Counted from the first letter of the stretch, positions 43,575 through 54,346 are shown. The stretch is DNA of 64,000 bases from Fictibacillus solisalsi (GCF_900103485.1 NZ_FNHW01000001.1:1709418-1773417), one strand, 5' to 3'. A program made the numbers and translations. The notes: generated by a model from the sequence alone, not told the origin.

Positions 43575-44567
43575 CTACTCTGCAAAAACATGGCGCATGG
43601 CAGATTCAGGATCTGCATAAGGCGCTGCTTCTGCATAGTCAGTTGCTTCATCAATAATGGCTGCAATTTCTTCATGACACTGTTTTTCGTATTCATCGGA
43701 AAGAACGCCAGCTTCTTTTAAATATTTAGTGAAGGTAAAGATCGAATCCTTTGCCTTTGCTTCTTCCACTTCTTCTCTTGTGCGGTATGCCCGGTCATCA
43801 TCATCACTGGAGTGAGGAGTCAGCCGGTAAGATACAGCTTCGATCAACGTTGGTCCCTCCCCGCGGCGGCCCCGGTCTGCAGCAGCCTTTACGGCTTCAT
43901 ACACGGCCAGGGGATCATTTCCATCCACAGTTACCCCAGGAATTCCATAACCGACGGCCCGGTCGGACACATTTTCGCAAGCAAGCTGTTTTTGAATTGG
44001 AACAGAAATCGCATACTTGTTGTTTTCGCACATAAAGATAACTGGAAGCTTATGTACACTCGCAAAGTTAATACCCTCGTGAAAGTCTCCCTGATTGGAT
44101 GATCCCTCACCAAAGGTTGTAAAGGTGACAAGGTCTTTTCCTTCCAGTTTACCGCCAAGCGCCATTCCAACCGCATGAGGTACCTGAGTCGTTACCGGGG
44201 ACGACCCTGTAACAATGTGGTACTTCTTTCCGCCAAAATGCCCGGGCATCTGCCGGCCGCCGCTGCTCGGATCTTCAGCTTTGGCAAAACCGGAAAGCAT
44301 AAGGTCTCTGGCCGTCATGCCAAACCAAAGAACCACACCCATGTCGCGATAATAAGGAAGTACATAATCTTTTTCACGGTCAAGCGCCATTGCTGCTCCC
44401 ACTTGGGCAGCTTCCTGACCCTGGCAGGAAATAACGAACGGAATTTTACCCGCTCGGTTGAGCAGCCACATGCGTTCGTCGATTTTTCTTGCCAAGAGCA
44501 TCGTTTTATACATTTCAAGGACATTTTCGTCCGTTAATCCCAATCTTTCATGTCGGTTTTCACCCAT
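43575..44567 (-). CDS. bkdAA: Branched-chain 2-oxoacid dehydrogenase E1 alpha
   Basis: 330 residues from ATG 44567 (GGAGG 8 bases upstream); the longer frame start lacks a site and overlaps lpdV. TPP-binding half: MLLARKIDERMWLLNRAGKIPF near 18, PGHFGGKKYHIVTGSSPV near 107, the TPP motif GEGSSNQGDFHEGINFASVHKLPVIF near 153-178 and NNKYAISVP near 182. Phosphorylation-loop-like region RLTPHSSDDD near 255. Decarboxylates branched keto acids with BkdAB. Confidence 0.95.
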   Translation of the reverse strand: MGENRHERLGLTDENVLEMYKTMLLARKIDERMWLLNRAGKIPFVISCQGQEAAQVGAAMALDREKDYVLPYYRDMGVVLWFGMTARDLMLSGFAKAEDPSSGGRQMPGHFGGKKYHIVTGSSPVTTQVPHAVGMALGGKLEGKDLVTFTTFGEGSSNQGDFHEGINFASVHKLPVIFMCENNKYAISVPIQKQLACENVSDRAVGYGIPGVTVDGNDPLAVYEAVKAAADRGRRGEGPTLIEAVSYRLTPHSSDDDDRAYRTREEVEEAKAKDSIFTFTKYLKEAGVLSDEYEKQCHEEIAAIIDEATDYAEAAPYADPESAMRHVFAE

Positions 44568-44586
44568 GATAGCTTCCCTCCTGTTT

Positions 44587-46008
44587 TTAGAAATGAATTG
44601 CCTTTCCATCTACAGCCAACGCCGCTTCTCCAAGTACTTCGGACAGCGTAGGGTGAGGATGAACGGTTTGGGCAACCTCCCAAGGTGTGGCATCAAGCAC
44701 CCTTGCAAGCCCCGCTTCTGAGATCATATCAGTGACATGAGGGCCGATCATATGGACGCCGAGCAAATCATCAGTCTTTTCATCCACAACCAGCTTGACA
44801 AAACCATCCGACTCACCGTAGACAAGCGCCTTACCGATGGCTTTGAACGGAAACTTCCCAATCTTGACACTGAATCCTTTTTCCCTGGCTTCTTTTTCAG
44901 TATATCCAACACTGGCCATTTCAGGATTAGAGTAGATGCATTTTGAAACCATGGAATAGTCCAGCTTGTGAGGCTTCTCATTGGCGAGATGCTCAACAGC
45001 AATCATTCCTTCGTGCGAAGCCACATGGGCCAGCTGGAGGCCGCCGATTACATCACCAATCGCATAAATATGGCTTTCTGCGGTTTGATAATATTCATTC
45101 GTTTCAATGAAGCCTTTTTCCACCTTGATGCTGGTGTTCTCAAGGCCAATTCCTTCCACATTGGCCTGCCGTCCGACAGAAACAAGAATTTTTTCGGCAC
45201 TGAAGGTTTTCTGACCATTTTTATGTTCAGCTTCAATTTGCAGGCCGCCTTCTCTTTTCAGTGTTTCAGGCAGAACCTTGGCGCCCGTAACCAGTTCAAT
45301 TCCTTTTTTCTTCAAAATGCGCGCAGCTTCTTTGGAAATTTCCTCGTCTTCAGTAGGAAGAATGCGGTCTGCGTACTCCACCACCGTAACCTCCACGCCA
45401 AAATCATTCAGCATTGAAGCCCATTCAATTCCTATGACGCCTCCCCCAATAATAAGGATGCTTGCTGGAAGCTTTTCCATATTAAGTGCATCATCCGAGG
45501 ACATGACATGTGTTCCGTCAAGATCCAGACCCGGAAGGCTCCGCGGCCTAGATCCGGTCGCAATGATAACATTTTGCGGAATCAGCATCTCGTTTTCATC
45601 ACCGTTGTTAAATTCAACCGAAACGGTTCCCGGCATCGGAGAAAAAATGGAAGGACCCAAAATGCGTCCTATGCCTTCATACACTTCAATTTTTCCTTTT
45701 TTCATCAGATGTTTCACACCGTTATGAAGCTGATCCACAATTTTTTGTTTACGCTCCTGAACTTTCATAAAATCCAGGGTAACACCTTCAATGGATACAC
45801 CGTATTCTGCTGCTTTCTTTGAAGTAGAATACACTTCGGCACTTCTCAGCAGGGCTTTGCTTGGAATGCATCCTTTATGAAGACAGGTACCGCCAAGCAG
45901 CCCTTTTTCTACCACTGCTACTTTTTTCCCGAGCTGAGCGGCGCGAATGGCAGCCACATAGCCGCCTGTCCCGCCTCCAAGGATGACTAGATCAAAATCA
46001 GTTGCCAT
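44587..46008 (-). CDS. lpdV: Dihydrolipoamide dehydrogenase of the Bkd complex (E3)
   Basis: 473 residues. FAD-binding LVILGGGTGGYVAAIRAAQLG at the start, the redox disulfide GGTCLHKGCIPSKALL near 40-50, NAD-binding ILIIGGGVIGIEWASML near 178, ATGSRPRSLPG near 145, a second FAD motif YAIGDVIGG near 315 and the catalytic His in VHPHPTLSE near 450. Regenerates the lipoyl groups of BkdB. Dedicated E3 encoded inside the operon, between buk and bkdAA. Confidence 0.95.
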   Translation of the reverse strand: MATDFDLVILGGGTGGYVAAIRAAQLGKKVAVVEKGLLGGTCLHKGCIPSKALLRSAEVYSTSKKAAEYGVSIEGVTLDFMKVQERKQKIVDQLHNGVKHLMKKGKIEVYEGIGRILGPSIFSPMPGTVSVEFNNGDENEMLIPQNVIIATGSRPRSLPGLDLDGTHVMSSDDALNMEKLPASILIIGGGVIGIEWASMLNDFGVEVTVVEYADRILPTEDEEISKEAARILKKKGIELVTGAKVLPETLKREGGLQIEAEHKNGQKTFSAEKILVSVGRQANVEGIGLENTSIKVEKGFIETNEYYQTAESHIYAIGDVIGGLQLAHVASHEGMIAVEHLANEKPHKLDYSMVSKCIYSNPEMASVGYTEKEAREKGFSVKIGKFPFKAIGKALVYGESDGFVKLVVDEKTDDLLGVHMIGPHVTDMISEAGLARVLDATPWEVAQTVHPHPTLSEVLGEAALAVDGKAIHF

Positions 46009-46027
46009 ACAGTTCTCCTTTGTATCG

Positions 46028-47134
46028 TTAGTTTGGACTTAATACACCAGTTGTGCCGTATTCTTTGGCTTGTTCCTCGCGTCTCAGAACACGAAGTCCT
46101 CCTTCAGCGAGTGCCTGAAGTTCATTTTCTCCGGGCTGTACAATGACATCCGCTATCCATTCTACACGTTCAGTAATTTTTTTCACAAATTCTTTGCCGT
46201 AAGCAAGACCCCCGGTAATAATAATGGCGTCCACTTTCCCGCCAAGAACTGTGCTTTGAGCTCCTATTTCTTTCGCCACCTGGTAAGCCATTGCATCATA
46301 GATCAATTTGGCCTGTTCATTCCCGCCTGCAATCATTTCTTCTACTTTTACCGCATCATTGGTTCCCAGATAGCCGACCAGTCCGCCCTGTCCCACGAGT
46401 TTTTTCATTAGTTCATCTGCATAGTATTCCCCCGAGAAGCACAGCTCTACCAAATCCCCGATCGGAACCGTTCCTGCACGTTCCGGTGAAAAAGGACCTT
46501 CACCGTGAAGGCCGTTATTTACATCGATGACTTTGCCCCGCATATGGGCACCAACAGTAATGCCGCCACCCATATGCGTAACAATTAAATTCAGATCATG
46601 GTAGGAACGTCCAAGCTGTGCAGAAACTCTTCTGGCCACGGCTTTTTGGTTTAAAGCATGGAAAATACTTTTACGCTCAATATCCGGGATTCCCGAAATC
46701 CTTGCGACTGGCTGAAGCTCATCGACAACCACAGGGTCAACAATAAAGGCAGGGATATTTAGTCCTGAAGCGATCTCAAAGGCAAGAATGCCGCCCAGAT
46801 TGGAGGCATGCTCGCCTGCGTATCCCTTCCTCAGATCCGCAAGCATAGCATCATTCACATGATAGGTGCCGCCTTCAATCGGCCGAAGCAGCCCGCCTCG
46901 CCCAACCACCGCATTCAGTCTGGAAATATTGATCCCTTCATGATCAAGAGTTTCCAGTATCGTTTGTTTACGAAAAGTATACTGGTCAATAATTTGTTCA
47001 AATGAAGCAAGACAATCGCTGTCATGGCGTATTGTTTTTTCAAATACGGCACGTTCATTGTCGAAAATCCCGATTTTGGTAGAGGTTGATCCCGGATTTA
47101 TGACAAGCAGACGATGTTCTTTCAAAGGCACCAT
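46028..47134 (-). CDS. buk: Butyrate kinase
   Basis: 368 residues from ATG 47134 (GGAGG 5 bases upstream). ASKHA-fold acyl kinase: [14 protein letters not shown] near 10, VGRGGLL near 80, [12 protein letters not shown] near 185 and [13 protein letters not shown] near 295. With Ptb it interconverts branched acyl-CoA, acyl-phosphate and free acid, which allows ATP formation or salvage of branched short-chain acids. Between bcd and lpdV. Confidence 0.94.
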   Translation of the reverse strand: MVPLKEHRLLVINPGSTSTKIGIFDNERAVFEKTIRHDSDCLASFEQIIDQYTFRKQTILETLDHEGINISRLNAVVGRGGLLRPIEGGTYHVNDAMLADLRKGYAGEHASNLGGILAFEIASGLNIPAFIVDPVVVDELQPVARISGIPDIERKSIFHALNQKAVARRVSAQLGRSYHDLNLIVTHMGGGITVGAHMRGKVIDVNNGLHGEGPFSPERAGTVPIGDLVELCFSGEYYADELMKKLVGQGGLVGYLGTNDAVKVEEMIAGGNEQAKLIYDAMAYQVAKEIGAQSTVLGGKVDAIIITGGLAYGKEFVKKITERVEWIADVIVQPGENELQALAEGGLRVLRREEQAKEYGTTGVLSPN

Positions 47135-47160
47135 ATAAACCTCCAATTCACAAACCGCGA

Positions 47161-48261
47161 TTAACGAGTTCTGCTGGACAAAATATGACGTTCATTGAGA
47201 AGAAACTGGCTTCTTGAATTGCGCATTCTCTCAATGCGTTCTTCGGCCAGACGGTCCGCTGCCAGATAAGTCGGTATATGGTCGCGCTTTGAGATTTCGA
47301 TAACTTTGGCAATGTTGTCATAGATGGTTTCCACTTTTTTCATTGCACGGTCCCGGTTGTAACCGTTCAACTCATCAGCTACGTTAATTACACCTCCGGC
47401 ATTGATCACGTAATCGGGTGCATAGACAATCCCCATTTCATGGATCGCATCCCCGTGGCGTGTTTCACGCAGCTGATTGTTTGCCGCACCAGCAATCACC
47501 TTCGCTTTAAGTTGGCCGATGGTTTGATCATTGATAATGGCTCCAAGTGCACAAGGTGCAAAAATATCACATTCCACTCCGTAAATTTCGTCAGGATCAA
47601 CGGCTTTTGCACCGAACTCACCCACAACACGGTCAACCGCTTCTTTATTAATATCTGTTACAATCAGATGAGCACCTTCTTCATGCAGGTGGCGGCAAAG
47701 GTTATAAGCAACGTGTCCCACACCCTGCACTGCAATGACTTTGCCTTCCAAAGAATCTGTTCCAAATGCTTCGTTCGCTGCAGCCTTCATTCCGCGGTAT
47801 ACGCCATAAGCGGTAACAGGTGAAGGGTTTCCAGAAGAGCCAAATGCCGGAGAAACGCCTGTTACAAAAGGGGTTTCCTGATAAATGATATCCATGTCCT
47901 CAACAGTTGTACCTACATCTTCTGCAGTAATGTAACGGCCATTCAATCCTTGGATATAGCGGCCAAATGCGCGGAACATTTCTTCGTTTTTATCTTTTTT
48001 TGGATCTCCGATGATAACCGTTTTTCCGCCACCCAAATTCAGGCCGGCTGCGGCATTCTTATAGGTCATTCCTCTTGCAAGACGAAGCGCATCTTCCAGT
48101 GCGTCCTCCTCTGATTTGTACGTCCACATTCTTGTTCCGCCAAGGGCCGGCCCAAGCGTTGTATCGTGAATCACGATAATCGCTTTTAATCCTGATTGTT
48201 TATCCTGGCAAATCACCATTTGCTCATAATCGTACGTTTCCATGTATTTAAAAATTTCCAT
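47161..48261 (-). CDS. bcd: Leucine dehydrogenase
   Basis: 366 residues, NAD-dependent deaminase of leucine, valine and isoleucine. Glu/Leu/Phe dehydrogenase family: [10 protein letters not shown] near 37-46, [13 protein letters not shown] (catalytic Lys, near 80), [14 protein letters not shown] near 110, Rossmann [15 protein letters not shown] near 175 and PCALGAIIN near 235. Feeds branched 2-keto acids to the Bkd complex encoded downstream. Confidence 0.95.
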   Translation of the reverse strand: MEIFKYMETYDYEQMVICQDKQSGLKAIIVIHDTTLGPALGGTRMWTYKSEEDALEDALRLARGMTYKNAAAGLNLGGGKTVIIGDPKKDKNEEMFRAFGRYIQGLNGRYITAEDVGTTVEDMDIIYQETPFVTGVSPAFGSSGNPSPVTAYGVYRGMKAAANEAFGTDSLEGKVIAVQGVGHVAYNLCRHLHEEGAHLIVTDINKEAVDRVVGEFGAKAVDPDEIYGVECDIFAPCALGAIINDQTIGQLKAKVIAGAANNQLRETRHGDAIHEMGIVYAPDYVINAGGVINVADELNGYNRDRAMKKVETIYDNIAKVIEISKRDHIPTYLAADRLAEERIERMRNSRSQFLLNERHILSSRTR

Positions 48262-48272
48262 TATAATTCCTC

Positions 48273-49178
48273 CTAGGTGTTTTTATGTTGTAATGTCTTC
48301 ACCGCAAGCGCGATGGAGAATAATTTACTTTCTGCACTGTCAGCTCTTGAGGTTAGCACGATGGGTGCACGGGCGCCTGCAATGACTGCCCCCACTTTTG
48401 CCCCGGAAAAATAAATGAGCGATTTGTACAGGGCATTGCCCGTTTCAATGGCCGGGACAAGCAGGATATCCGCCTTGCCTGCCACTTCACCTGAAATACC
48501 CTTATGCTCTGCTGCTTCAGTTGATATGGCATTATCCAGCGCAAGCGGTCCTTCAACGATGCAGTGAGAAATTTGGCCCCGTTTGTTCATTACGGTCAAC
48601 GCACTTGCATCAAGCGTTGCCTGCATGGAAGGATTTATCGTTTCAACCGCTGCGAGAACTGCTACTTTCGGCATTCTTACTCCAATTCCTTTGGCAATCA
48701 GAGCTGCATTTTCAATGATTTGTGCTTTTTGCTGCAAATCAGGATTGATGTTCATGCCTGAATCGGTCACAAAAACCAGACGGTCATAACCAGGAACCTC
48801 AAACGCGGCCACATGAGATAATATTTTACCCGTCCGAAGACCAGCCTCTTTATTCAGGACAGCTTTCAGCAAATCCGAAGTGGGGATCATCCCCTTCATC
48901 AGAATGTCTGCTTGTCCGCTGCTCACTCGTTTGACCGCTTCCAATGCTGCCTGACCAGAATTTGCTTCAATGATCTGCAGGTCCGATGCATCCCCGAGAT
49001 TATACTGTTGCAGCAAAAAGTTTATTTTTTCAGCATTCCCAACGAGGATAAAGGATGCGATTCCCCGTTCGTAGGCCTGTTTGACGGATTTGATAACTTC
49101 TTCGTCTTCTGCAGCAGCAACAGCAACTGTTTTCTTATTTTCTGCAGTTATGGAGTTCAGCAGATGTTCTAGTTCCAA
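48273..49178 (-). CDS. ptb: Phosphate butyryltransferase
   Basis: 301 residues, phosphate acetyl/butyryltransferase family: [15 protein letters not shown] near 20, [17 protein letters not shown] near 90, [14 protein letters not shown] near 131 and the C-terminal [23 protein letters not shown] near 255. First gene of the bkd operon; a sigma-54 promoter lies 35 bases upstream. Converts branched acyl-CoA plus phosphate to acyl-phosphate. Confidence 0.94.
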   Translation of the reverse strand: MELEHLLNSITAENKKTVAVAAAEDEEVIKSVKQAYERGIASFILVGNAEKINFLLQQYNLGDASDLQIIEANSGQAALEAVKRVSSGQADILMKGMIPTSDLLKAVLNKEAGLRTGKILSHVAAFEVPGYDRLVFVTDSGMNINPDLQQKAQIIENAALIAKGIGVRMPKVAVLAAVETINPSMQATLDASALTVMNKRGQISHCIVEGPLALDNAISTEAAEHKGISGEVAGKADILLVPAIETGNALYKSLIYFSGAKVGAVIAGARAPIVLTSRADSAESKLFSIALAVKTLQHKNT

Positions 49179-49213
49179 TGTTCAGCCTCCTTTACGCCGC
49201 CCTGCTTTTATAT

Positions 49214-49229
49214 TGCAAGAACCGTGCCA
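49214..49229 (-). promoter_or_regulatory. Sigma-54 (SigL) promoter of the ptb-bkd operon
   Basis: TGGCAC-N5-TTGCA on the minus strand, an exact -24/-12 consensus, about 35 bases upstream of ptb. The gene for the sigma-54 activator BkdR lies directly upstream, so activation from within the 49230-49316 interval is expected. That interval contains TTGCA/TGCAA half-sites around 49274-49306. Confidence 0.92.
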
Positions 49230-49316
49230 AAAAATAATTGTTGCTGTATATGGTTTGAGTTTCATTTATCCATGAATAGTATTGCACACTATGAATTTTT
49301 TTGCATGCAACAAACT

Positions 49317-51386
49317 TCAGTCTTCCGTTTGAATTCCATATTTCTCAAGTTTGTAATACAAATTTCGGAGCGATATACCAAGAACTTTTGCACACTTTGT
49401 TTTATTCCCATCAACTTCCGCCAGCGTGTCAGATAATATCCTTTTTTCCACTTTATCCATTTGCACGGATAGTGATTCGATGTCATTTAGCGAAATTATT
49501 CTTTTGTGTGAATCTTCTAGTTTGATTTGTACCGGCAGATCAATATGAACGCCGCTTATTTTTTGTTCATGCGGTTCCATATGAATCATGGCTCTTCCTA
49601 AAACATTCTCAAGTTCCCTCACGTTGCCGGGCCACTCATACTGTTTTAGTATTTCTTCTGCCTGCTTTGTTATTTCTTCAATATTTTTTCCATAATCCTG
49701 ATTAAGCTTTTTGATCAGATGCTCTGCCAGCATCCGGATGTCCTGTTTGCGTGCTCTAAGTGGCGGAATATAAATCGGCATGCGATTCAGCCGGTAGTAC
49801 AAATCCTCGCGAAAGGCACCATCCGCTATCTTTCTTTCAAGGTTAATGTTTGTCGCTGCAATAACCCTTACATTAATGGATATGGACTTGGTGCCGCCTA
49901 CTCTCCGGATCTCTTTTTCCTGAAGAACCCGAAGCAGTTTCGCCTGCATGGCCGGTGCCAGCTCCCCGATTTCATCTAAAAAGATACTTCCTCCGTTCGC
50001 TTCTTCAAACAAGCCTCGTTTTCCACCGCGGACCGCTCCGGAAAACGCGCCTTCCTCATATCCAAACAGCTCGCTTTCAAGCAACGATTCAGAAATAGCA
50101 GCACAGTTGACTCTTATAAATTTGTTGTATTTTCTGTTGCTTCCGTTATGGATGGCATGAGCAAAAAGCTCTTTTCCCGTACCGGATTCTCCCCTGAGCA
50201 AAACAGTGGCAGGTGTGGAAGCAGCAAGTCTTGCCTGTTCCACCGCAAATGTCATTTCCTCGGATTCGCCTTTTATGTCTTCAAAAGTATATTTCGCTTC
50301 CAAAGTCCGGATAATCTGGCGGGCACGGCTTAATTCCTCCGTTAGAGATTTAATCTCCGAAACGTCGTGAATGACACCCACACTGCCTTTTAGCACACCG
50401 TCAACAATAATGGGTGCAACATTCACCACAACGTCCCTTTTTTGCGGCCCCACCTTCAAACGGGCGCCTCTCACCGGTTTCCGGGTTTTCAATACCTGCA
50501 TATGTATGCTTTCCCCTTCAGATATATCTATGGTTGCAGGTTTTCCAATCACCTGATCGGATTTCAGGCCCGTGAGTTTTGTATACGCAGGGTTGATCAT
50601 GATTCCCTTACCTTCTTCATCTACCACAGAAATGGCTTCTTCTGATGATTGAATAATCGCATGAAGCATGGATTGAATGCTTTTTAAATTGGTAACCTCC
50701 TCAGCCATGTTGATCATTTCCGTGATATCCTTAAACACGGCAAAAGCACCCATTTTATTTCCATATTCATCGATAATCGGAATGCGGGTGGTAATGATCT
50801 TGGTGCCGTTATCCAATATTTGTTCCTGATTGATTTCTTCCTTTCCCTCGATCATGACGCGCGGCAGCTGGCTCGAGGGAATGACATCCTTTACCGGTTT
50901 GCCTATTACTCCTTCTTGATCCTGCCCCGTCATTTTTGCGGCACTTTTATTAAAAAGTGTGACGTTAAACTTATCATTGATCGCAATCATTCCATCATGC
51001 GTCGAATCCAGAATGGTGTTGATTTTATGAAGTTTATTACGGTAAGAAGGAATGGATCCTTCGCCTCCGGACAAGGAGTGAAAAAACTTCCATGCGGTGG
51101 AGGATGTTACAACACTGACGTTCTTTTTAAAAATATTTTTTGTCTCGTGATGATCCAGCCGGCCGGAAAAATCAATCACCAGTTCAACATCCGAATCTGC
51201 TGCTTCGGAAAGCGTCTCTATGATTGGAATATCATACTGGTCTGCCAGGCTGCTCAATTCTTCTGTGGATCTTGCAACAATCGAACAAAGTTGCAGCACA
51301 TGGGAAGATGCAAGTAACTGCACCAAGGATTCAAAATGCTCTCCTGCCCCATAAATGACAGCTTTTTGCATAGGTAACTCCTTCAC
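49317..51386 (-). CDS. bkdR: Sigma-54-dependent activator BkdR
   Basis: 689 residues. An N-terminal Rossmann-like sensor segment ([17 protein letters not shown], about 1-110), two PAS domains (about 115-225 and 235-345), then the AAA+ domain with Walker A GESGTGKE near 398, the sigma-54 loop GAFSGA near 445, Walker B GGSIFLDE near 462, and a Fis-type HTH at the end ([24 protein letters not shown]). The usual GAFTGA reads GAFSGA, a tolerated change. Should activate the ptb promoter in response to branched-chain amino acids or keto acids. Confidence 0.93.
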   Translation of the reverse strand: MKELPMQKAVIYGAGEHFESLVQLLASSHVLQLCSIVARSTEELSSLADQYDIPIIETLSEAADSDVELVIDFSGRLDHHETKNIFKKNVSVVTSSTAWKFFHSLSGGEGSIPSYRNKLHKINTILDSTHDGMIAINDKFNVTLFNKSAAKMTGQDQEGVIGKPVKDVIPSSQLPRVMIEGKEEINQEQILDNGTKIITTRIPIIDEYGNKMGAFAVFKDITEMINMAEEVTNLKSIQSMLHAIIQSSEEAISVVDEEGKGIMINPAYTKLTGLKSDQVIGKPATIDISEGESIHMQVLKTRKPVRGARLKVGPQKRDVVVNVAPIIVDGVLKGSVGVIHDVSEIKSLTEELSRARQIIRTLEAKYTFEDIKGESEEMTFAVEQARLAASTPATVLLRGESGTGKELFAHAIHNGSNRKYNKFIRVNCAAISESLLESELFGYEEGAFSGAVRGGKRGLFEEANGGSIFLDEIGELAPAMQAKLLRVLQEKEIRRVGGTKSISINVRVIAATNINLERKIADGAFREDLYYRLNRMPIYIPPLRARKQDIRMLAEHLIKKLNQDYGKNIEEITKQAEEILKQYEWPGNVRELENVLGRAMIHMEPHEQKISGVHIDLPVQIKLEDSHKRIISLNDIESLSVQMDKVEKRILSDTLAEVDGNKTKCAKVLGISLRNLYYKLEKYGIQTED

Positions 51387-51505
51387 TTTGCAATTATTTT
51401 CATACTTTCATCATACTGGTTTATGAAAAGGTTTGCAATATCTGTTTTTTCGTGTACAACCCTGCCAATCTAAAGTACAATGAGGATGGAAAAGGAGAGG
51501 ACGTT

Positions 51506-51742
51506 ATGCAGCGTTATATCGCTCTGTTGGTTATGGTCATTCCAGGAGTAGCCGGAGTGATTGGTGTAAAATTGATGAGAGATGTCCTGTTTGGCATTTT
51601 GCATCATGGATTTTTCGCCCTATGGTTTCAGTTTCTCGCCGGAATGGTTCTTTTTGCAGCTTGCCTTTCGTTCGTCGGAGGCTTCATTTTTTATCGGGAC
51701 CGGAAGCGAAACAAGGTTCAAAGCCGTTTTCAACGCAAATAG
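51506..51742 (+). CDS. yqzF: YqzF-family membrane protein (DUF2627)
   Basis: 78 residues, the YqzF length, from ATG with AAGGAGAGG upstream. Two hydrophobic segments (IALLVMVIPGVAGVIGVKLM near 4-23; FQFLAGMVLFAACLSFVGGFIFY near 38-60), then a basic tail RDRKRNKVQSRFQRK. DUF2627, unknown function, located between bkdR and spo0A as in B. subtilis. Confidence 0.87.
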   Translation: MQRYIALLVMVIPGVAGVIGVKLMRDVLFGILHHGFFALWFQFLAGMVLFAACLSFVGGFIFYRDRKRNKVQSRFQRK

Positions 51743-51775
51743 TCCGCTGAAGATTATTCTTCAGCGGACTATTTA
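51739..51775. terminator. Terminator of yqzF
   Basis: ATAGTCCGCTGAAGA / TCTTCAGCGGACTAT with a 4-base loop. Starts at the TAG stop; the T run is short, so strength is uncertain. Confidence 0.65.
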
Positions 51776-51836
51776 ATATGGTCTGTATAATTATATTAGA
51801 TAGGGAAGGAATACTGGATTAGGCTTACCTTTTGGA

Positions 51837-52643
51837 TTATACGGTCATCCCTGATTTATGCTCGATTCTCAGCTTATCCGCAACCATCGCAATAAATTCA
51901 GAGTTGGTTGGTTTGGCTTTGGACATGGAAACGGTATAACCAAACAACGATGAAATGCTGTCAATGTTGCCCCGGCTCCAAGCGACTTCAATCGCATGCC
52001 GTATGGCTCGTTCCACCCGGCTGCTGGTGGTGTTGAATTTTTTGGCGATGTCAGGATAAAGAACTTTTGTAATGGATCCGAGCAGTTCAATGTCGTTGTA
52101 AACCATGGAAATCGCCTCGCGGAGATACATATAACCTTTAATATGTGCAGGCACGCCAATTTCGTGAATGATACTTGTAATGCTCGCATCGAGATTCCGT
52201 GGCGGCTTGGAAGAGTTAACCGATGCCGATGAACGGGCAGACGCTGGACGCTGGACAAACGAGTGATCGGATCCACAAATTTGGCGAATCTGGCTTGAAA
52301 GATTATCCATATCAAACGGTTTCAGAATGAAGTAGGATGCTCCCAGCTCCACTGCCTTTTTTGTCACATCTTCCTGGCCAAAAGCCGTCAGCATAATAAC
52401 ATTAGGCTGTGGGAGATGTTCACTTGAACGGATCCTCTCAAGAACGGCCAGACCATCAAGATGTGGCATGATGATGTCCAAAACGAGAACATCTGGCTGT
52501 TTATTTTCGAGAACATTTAAGCATTCCTGCCCATTATAGGCCACCCCAATAACTTCCATATCATCCTGGTTTGCTAAATACTCTTTAAGCAAACTGATTA
52601 GTTCGCGATTATCATCAGCCAAACAAACTTTTATTTTTTGCAC
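51837..52643 (-). CDS. spo0A: Sporulation master regulator Spo0A
   Basis: 268 residues from GTG with GGGAGG 8 bases upstream. Receiver domain with the acidic pair D10-D11, phospho-acceptor D56 (VLDIIMP), conserved Thr in MLTAFG near 86 and Lys in ILKPFD near 106. Hinge of Ser/Pro-rich sequence near 130-146. The C-terminal sigma-A-contacting DNA-binding domain has [19 protein letters not shown] near 160, [21 protein letters not shown] (recognition helix, near 205) and [15 protein letters not shown]. Adjacent to spoIVB as in all Bacillus. Two 0A boxes lie upstream. Confidence 0.97.
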   Translation of the reverse strand: MQKIKVCLADDNRELISLLKEYLANQDDMEVIGVAYNGQECLNVLENKQPDVLVLDIIMPHLDGLAVLERIRSSEHLPQPNVIMLTAFGQEDVTKKAVELGASYFILKPFDMDNLSSQIRQICGSDHSFVQRPASARSSASVNSSKPPRNLDASITSIIHEIGVPAHIKGYMYLREAISMVYNDIELLGSITKVLYPDIAKKFNTTSSRVERAIRHAIEVAWSRGNIDSISSLFGYTVSMSKAKPTNSEFIAMVADKLRIEHKSGMTV

Positions 52644-52778
52644 GGATATTCCTCCCTATCCAACATTTTCTTCTTTTACACTATAATATTTCCACAAAAA
52701 ACCTGTTTTCCCTTTATTTTTTCTCAAATTATTAATTTTGGTTAAAATAGCACATTTTCTCTTCATTTATCTCCGGTT

Positions 52779-52816
52779 TTCGACACCCTTTTGATTTTAT
52801 AACCACGCTTGTCGAA
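52779..52816. promoter_or_regulatory. Two Spo0A boxes upstream of spo0A
   Basis: Exact TGTCGAA twice: on the minus strand at 52779-52785 and on the plus strand at 52810-52816 (as TTGTCGAAT), 24 bases apart. They lie 136-173 bases upstream of the GTG, so Spo0A~P autocontrol is expected. I could not place the sigma-H and sigma-A promoters with confidence. Confidence 0.75.
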
Positions 52817-52884
52817 TTTTCTTTATACTCACTATTGTACAAAATATTCATAAAAAAGTCTATGTGCCTTCCGATAAAACGAAC

Positions 52885-52924
52885 ATAAAAAAGCAGAGGC
52901 GGATTAACTCGCCTTCTGCTTTTG
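52885..52924 (-). terminator. spoIVB terminator containing the stop codon
   Basis: AAAAGCAGA-GGC / GCC-TTCTGCTTTT with the TAA of spoIVB (52904-52906) in the loop; T run on the minus strand. Confidence 0.85.
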
Positions 52925-54205
52925 TGTTCCATATATATCAATCCCGGCTTCATCAAGCATCCATTCAATGTGGACACCATATCCTGAAGTGGGATCATTG
53001 ACAAATACATGAGTAACGGCTCCAATTAATTTGCCGTTTTGAATGATCGGGCTTCCGCTCATCCCCTGTACAATTCCGCCGGTTGCTTTAAGCAGCCTTG
53101 GATCTGTTATTTTAATGACCATTCCTTTTGTAGCTGGAAATTTCTGAGGAATTGAACTGACCACTTCTACCTGAAAGGCTTGAACTTTGGTGCCATTCAC
53201 CACCGTAAGAATCTTAGCTGGACCTTCCTTTACCTCATCTGAAAGCGCGACAGGTAATGGTTTGTCCCAATGTCCATTTGATAACCCTTCACTAAGCCTT
53301 CCGAAGATCCCAAATGGACTGTTTCTGGAGATGCTTCCAATGCTTTCGTTTTCATCAGTGAACCGTGCGAGCTTTTCACCTGGATGTCCGTTGCTTCCCT
53401 TTTCAATGCTTGTTACTGTTGACCGGAGTATTTCTCCTTTATTGACGACAATCGGCTGCTTCGTATCCATATCTGAGATCACATGGCCGAGAGCTCCGTA
53501 TTTTTGTGAATCCGGATGGAAAAATGTCAGAGTGCCCACGCCTGCTGCTGAATCTCTGATGTACAAGCCAATGCGATAGGATAAATCATGCTTATCCTGA
53601 AGAGGCTGCAGCTGTCTGTGATACGTTTTTTTGTTCCGTATCAGCGTTACATCCAGCTTGCTCCCTGTCTTCCCCGCTTGTTTTACGAAAGGAGCCACAT
53701 CGCCCATCCTGGAAATACTTTTTCCGTTAATCTTGGTAATAATATCACCAACTTCAATGTTTGCGATTTCACCTGGTGATTTTTGTCCTTTTTTCGTGTT
53801 CACAAGATGATGGCCTACGACCAATACACCCAGCGTATTTAATTTAACCCCGATGGATTGCCCCCCGGGCACAACCCGCAGCTCCGGCAATGCGTTTACC
53901 CCAATTTTCTTTAACGGAAAGCCTCCTGCTTCAACTGTGACCACAGAATCACCATCCTCTACTGCATGAACAGAAAATGAGTGCTGGCCTTTTGATTTTC
54001 CGACCGAGAAAATCGCTTCGTTTTTATCGGATGAAACAACTTCAGTTCCAGCAGGGAGGTGAGGAACTGAACGTTCCTGACCGTTGAATACCTTTATGGT
54101 TGAAGGAAGAACAACATAGTCCTGAACCGGCTTTAAAAAACCGATTCCCACCAGGCATCCAAGGAGAATCACACCAAAAATCCGCCTTATTTTATCTTTA
54201 ACCAT
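52904..54205 (-). CDS. spoIVB: SpoIVB signalling peptidase
   Basis: 433 residues. Membrane-anchored serine peptidase (N-terminal helix about 8-24) released into the space around the forespore, where it cleaves SpoIVFA to trigger sigma-K activation. PDZ domain near 110-195 ([15 protein letters not shown]). S55-family catalytic residues: His in [10 protein letters not shown] near 240 and Ser in [10 protein letters not shown] near 383. ATG follows GAGGAG. Between recN and spo0A, the standard order. Expressed in the forespore in B. subtilis. Confidence 0.95.
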   Translation of the reverse strand: MVKDKIRRIFGVILLGCLVGIGFLKPVQDYVVLPSTIKVFNGQERSVPHLPAGTEVVSSDKNEAIFSVGKSKGQHSFSVHAVEDGDSVVTVEAGGFPLKKIGVNALPELRVVPGGQSIGVKLNTLGVLVVGHHLVNTKKGQKSPGEIANIEVGDIITKINGKSISRMGDVAPFVKQAGKTGSKLDVTLIRNKKTYHRQLQPLQDKHDLSYRIGLYIRDSAAGVGTLTFFHPDSQKYGALGHVISDMDTKQPIVVNKGEILRSTVTSIEKGSNGHPGEKLARFTDENESIGSISRNSPFGIFGRLSEGLSNGHWDKPLPVALSDEVKEGPAKILTVVNGTKVQAFQVEVVSSIPQKFPATKGMVIKITDPRLLKATGGIVQGMSGSPIIQNGKLIGAVTHVFVNDPTSGYGVHIEWMLDEAGIDIYGTQKQKAS

Positions 54206-54292
54206 CTTTCACTCTCCTCGCTCCTTACCCACACCTCCAACATGGCTGTACTACTAATTTTGCCTTAGAACTGTAAGATTATAACCGCATAA

Positions 54293-54325
54293 AAAGAAAA
54301 AGCTATCCTGAAATGGATAGCTTTA
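54293..54325 (-). terminator. Terminator of recN
   Basis: AAAGCTATCC / GGATAGCTTT with a 6-base loop and a T-rich tail on the minus strand, about 20 bases after the recN stop. Confidence 0.8.
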
Positions 54326-54346
54326 CATACGTATAACAAAAGAGGG

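Noticed and set aside
51387-51505. Sigma-54 or other special promoter for bkdR or yqzF
   Set aside because: No -24/-12 or clear -35/-10 pair found by eye in this gap.
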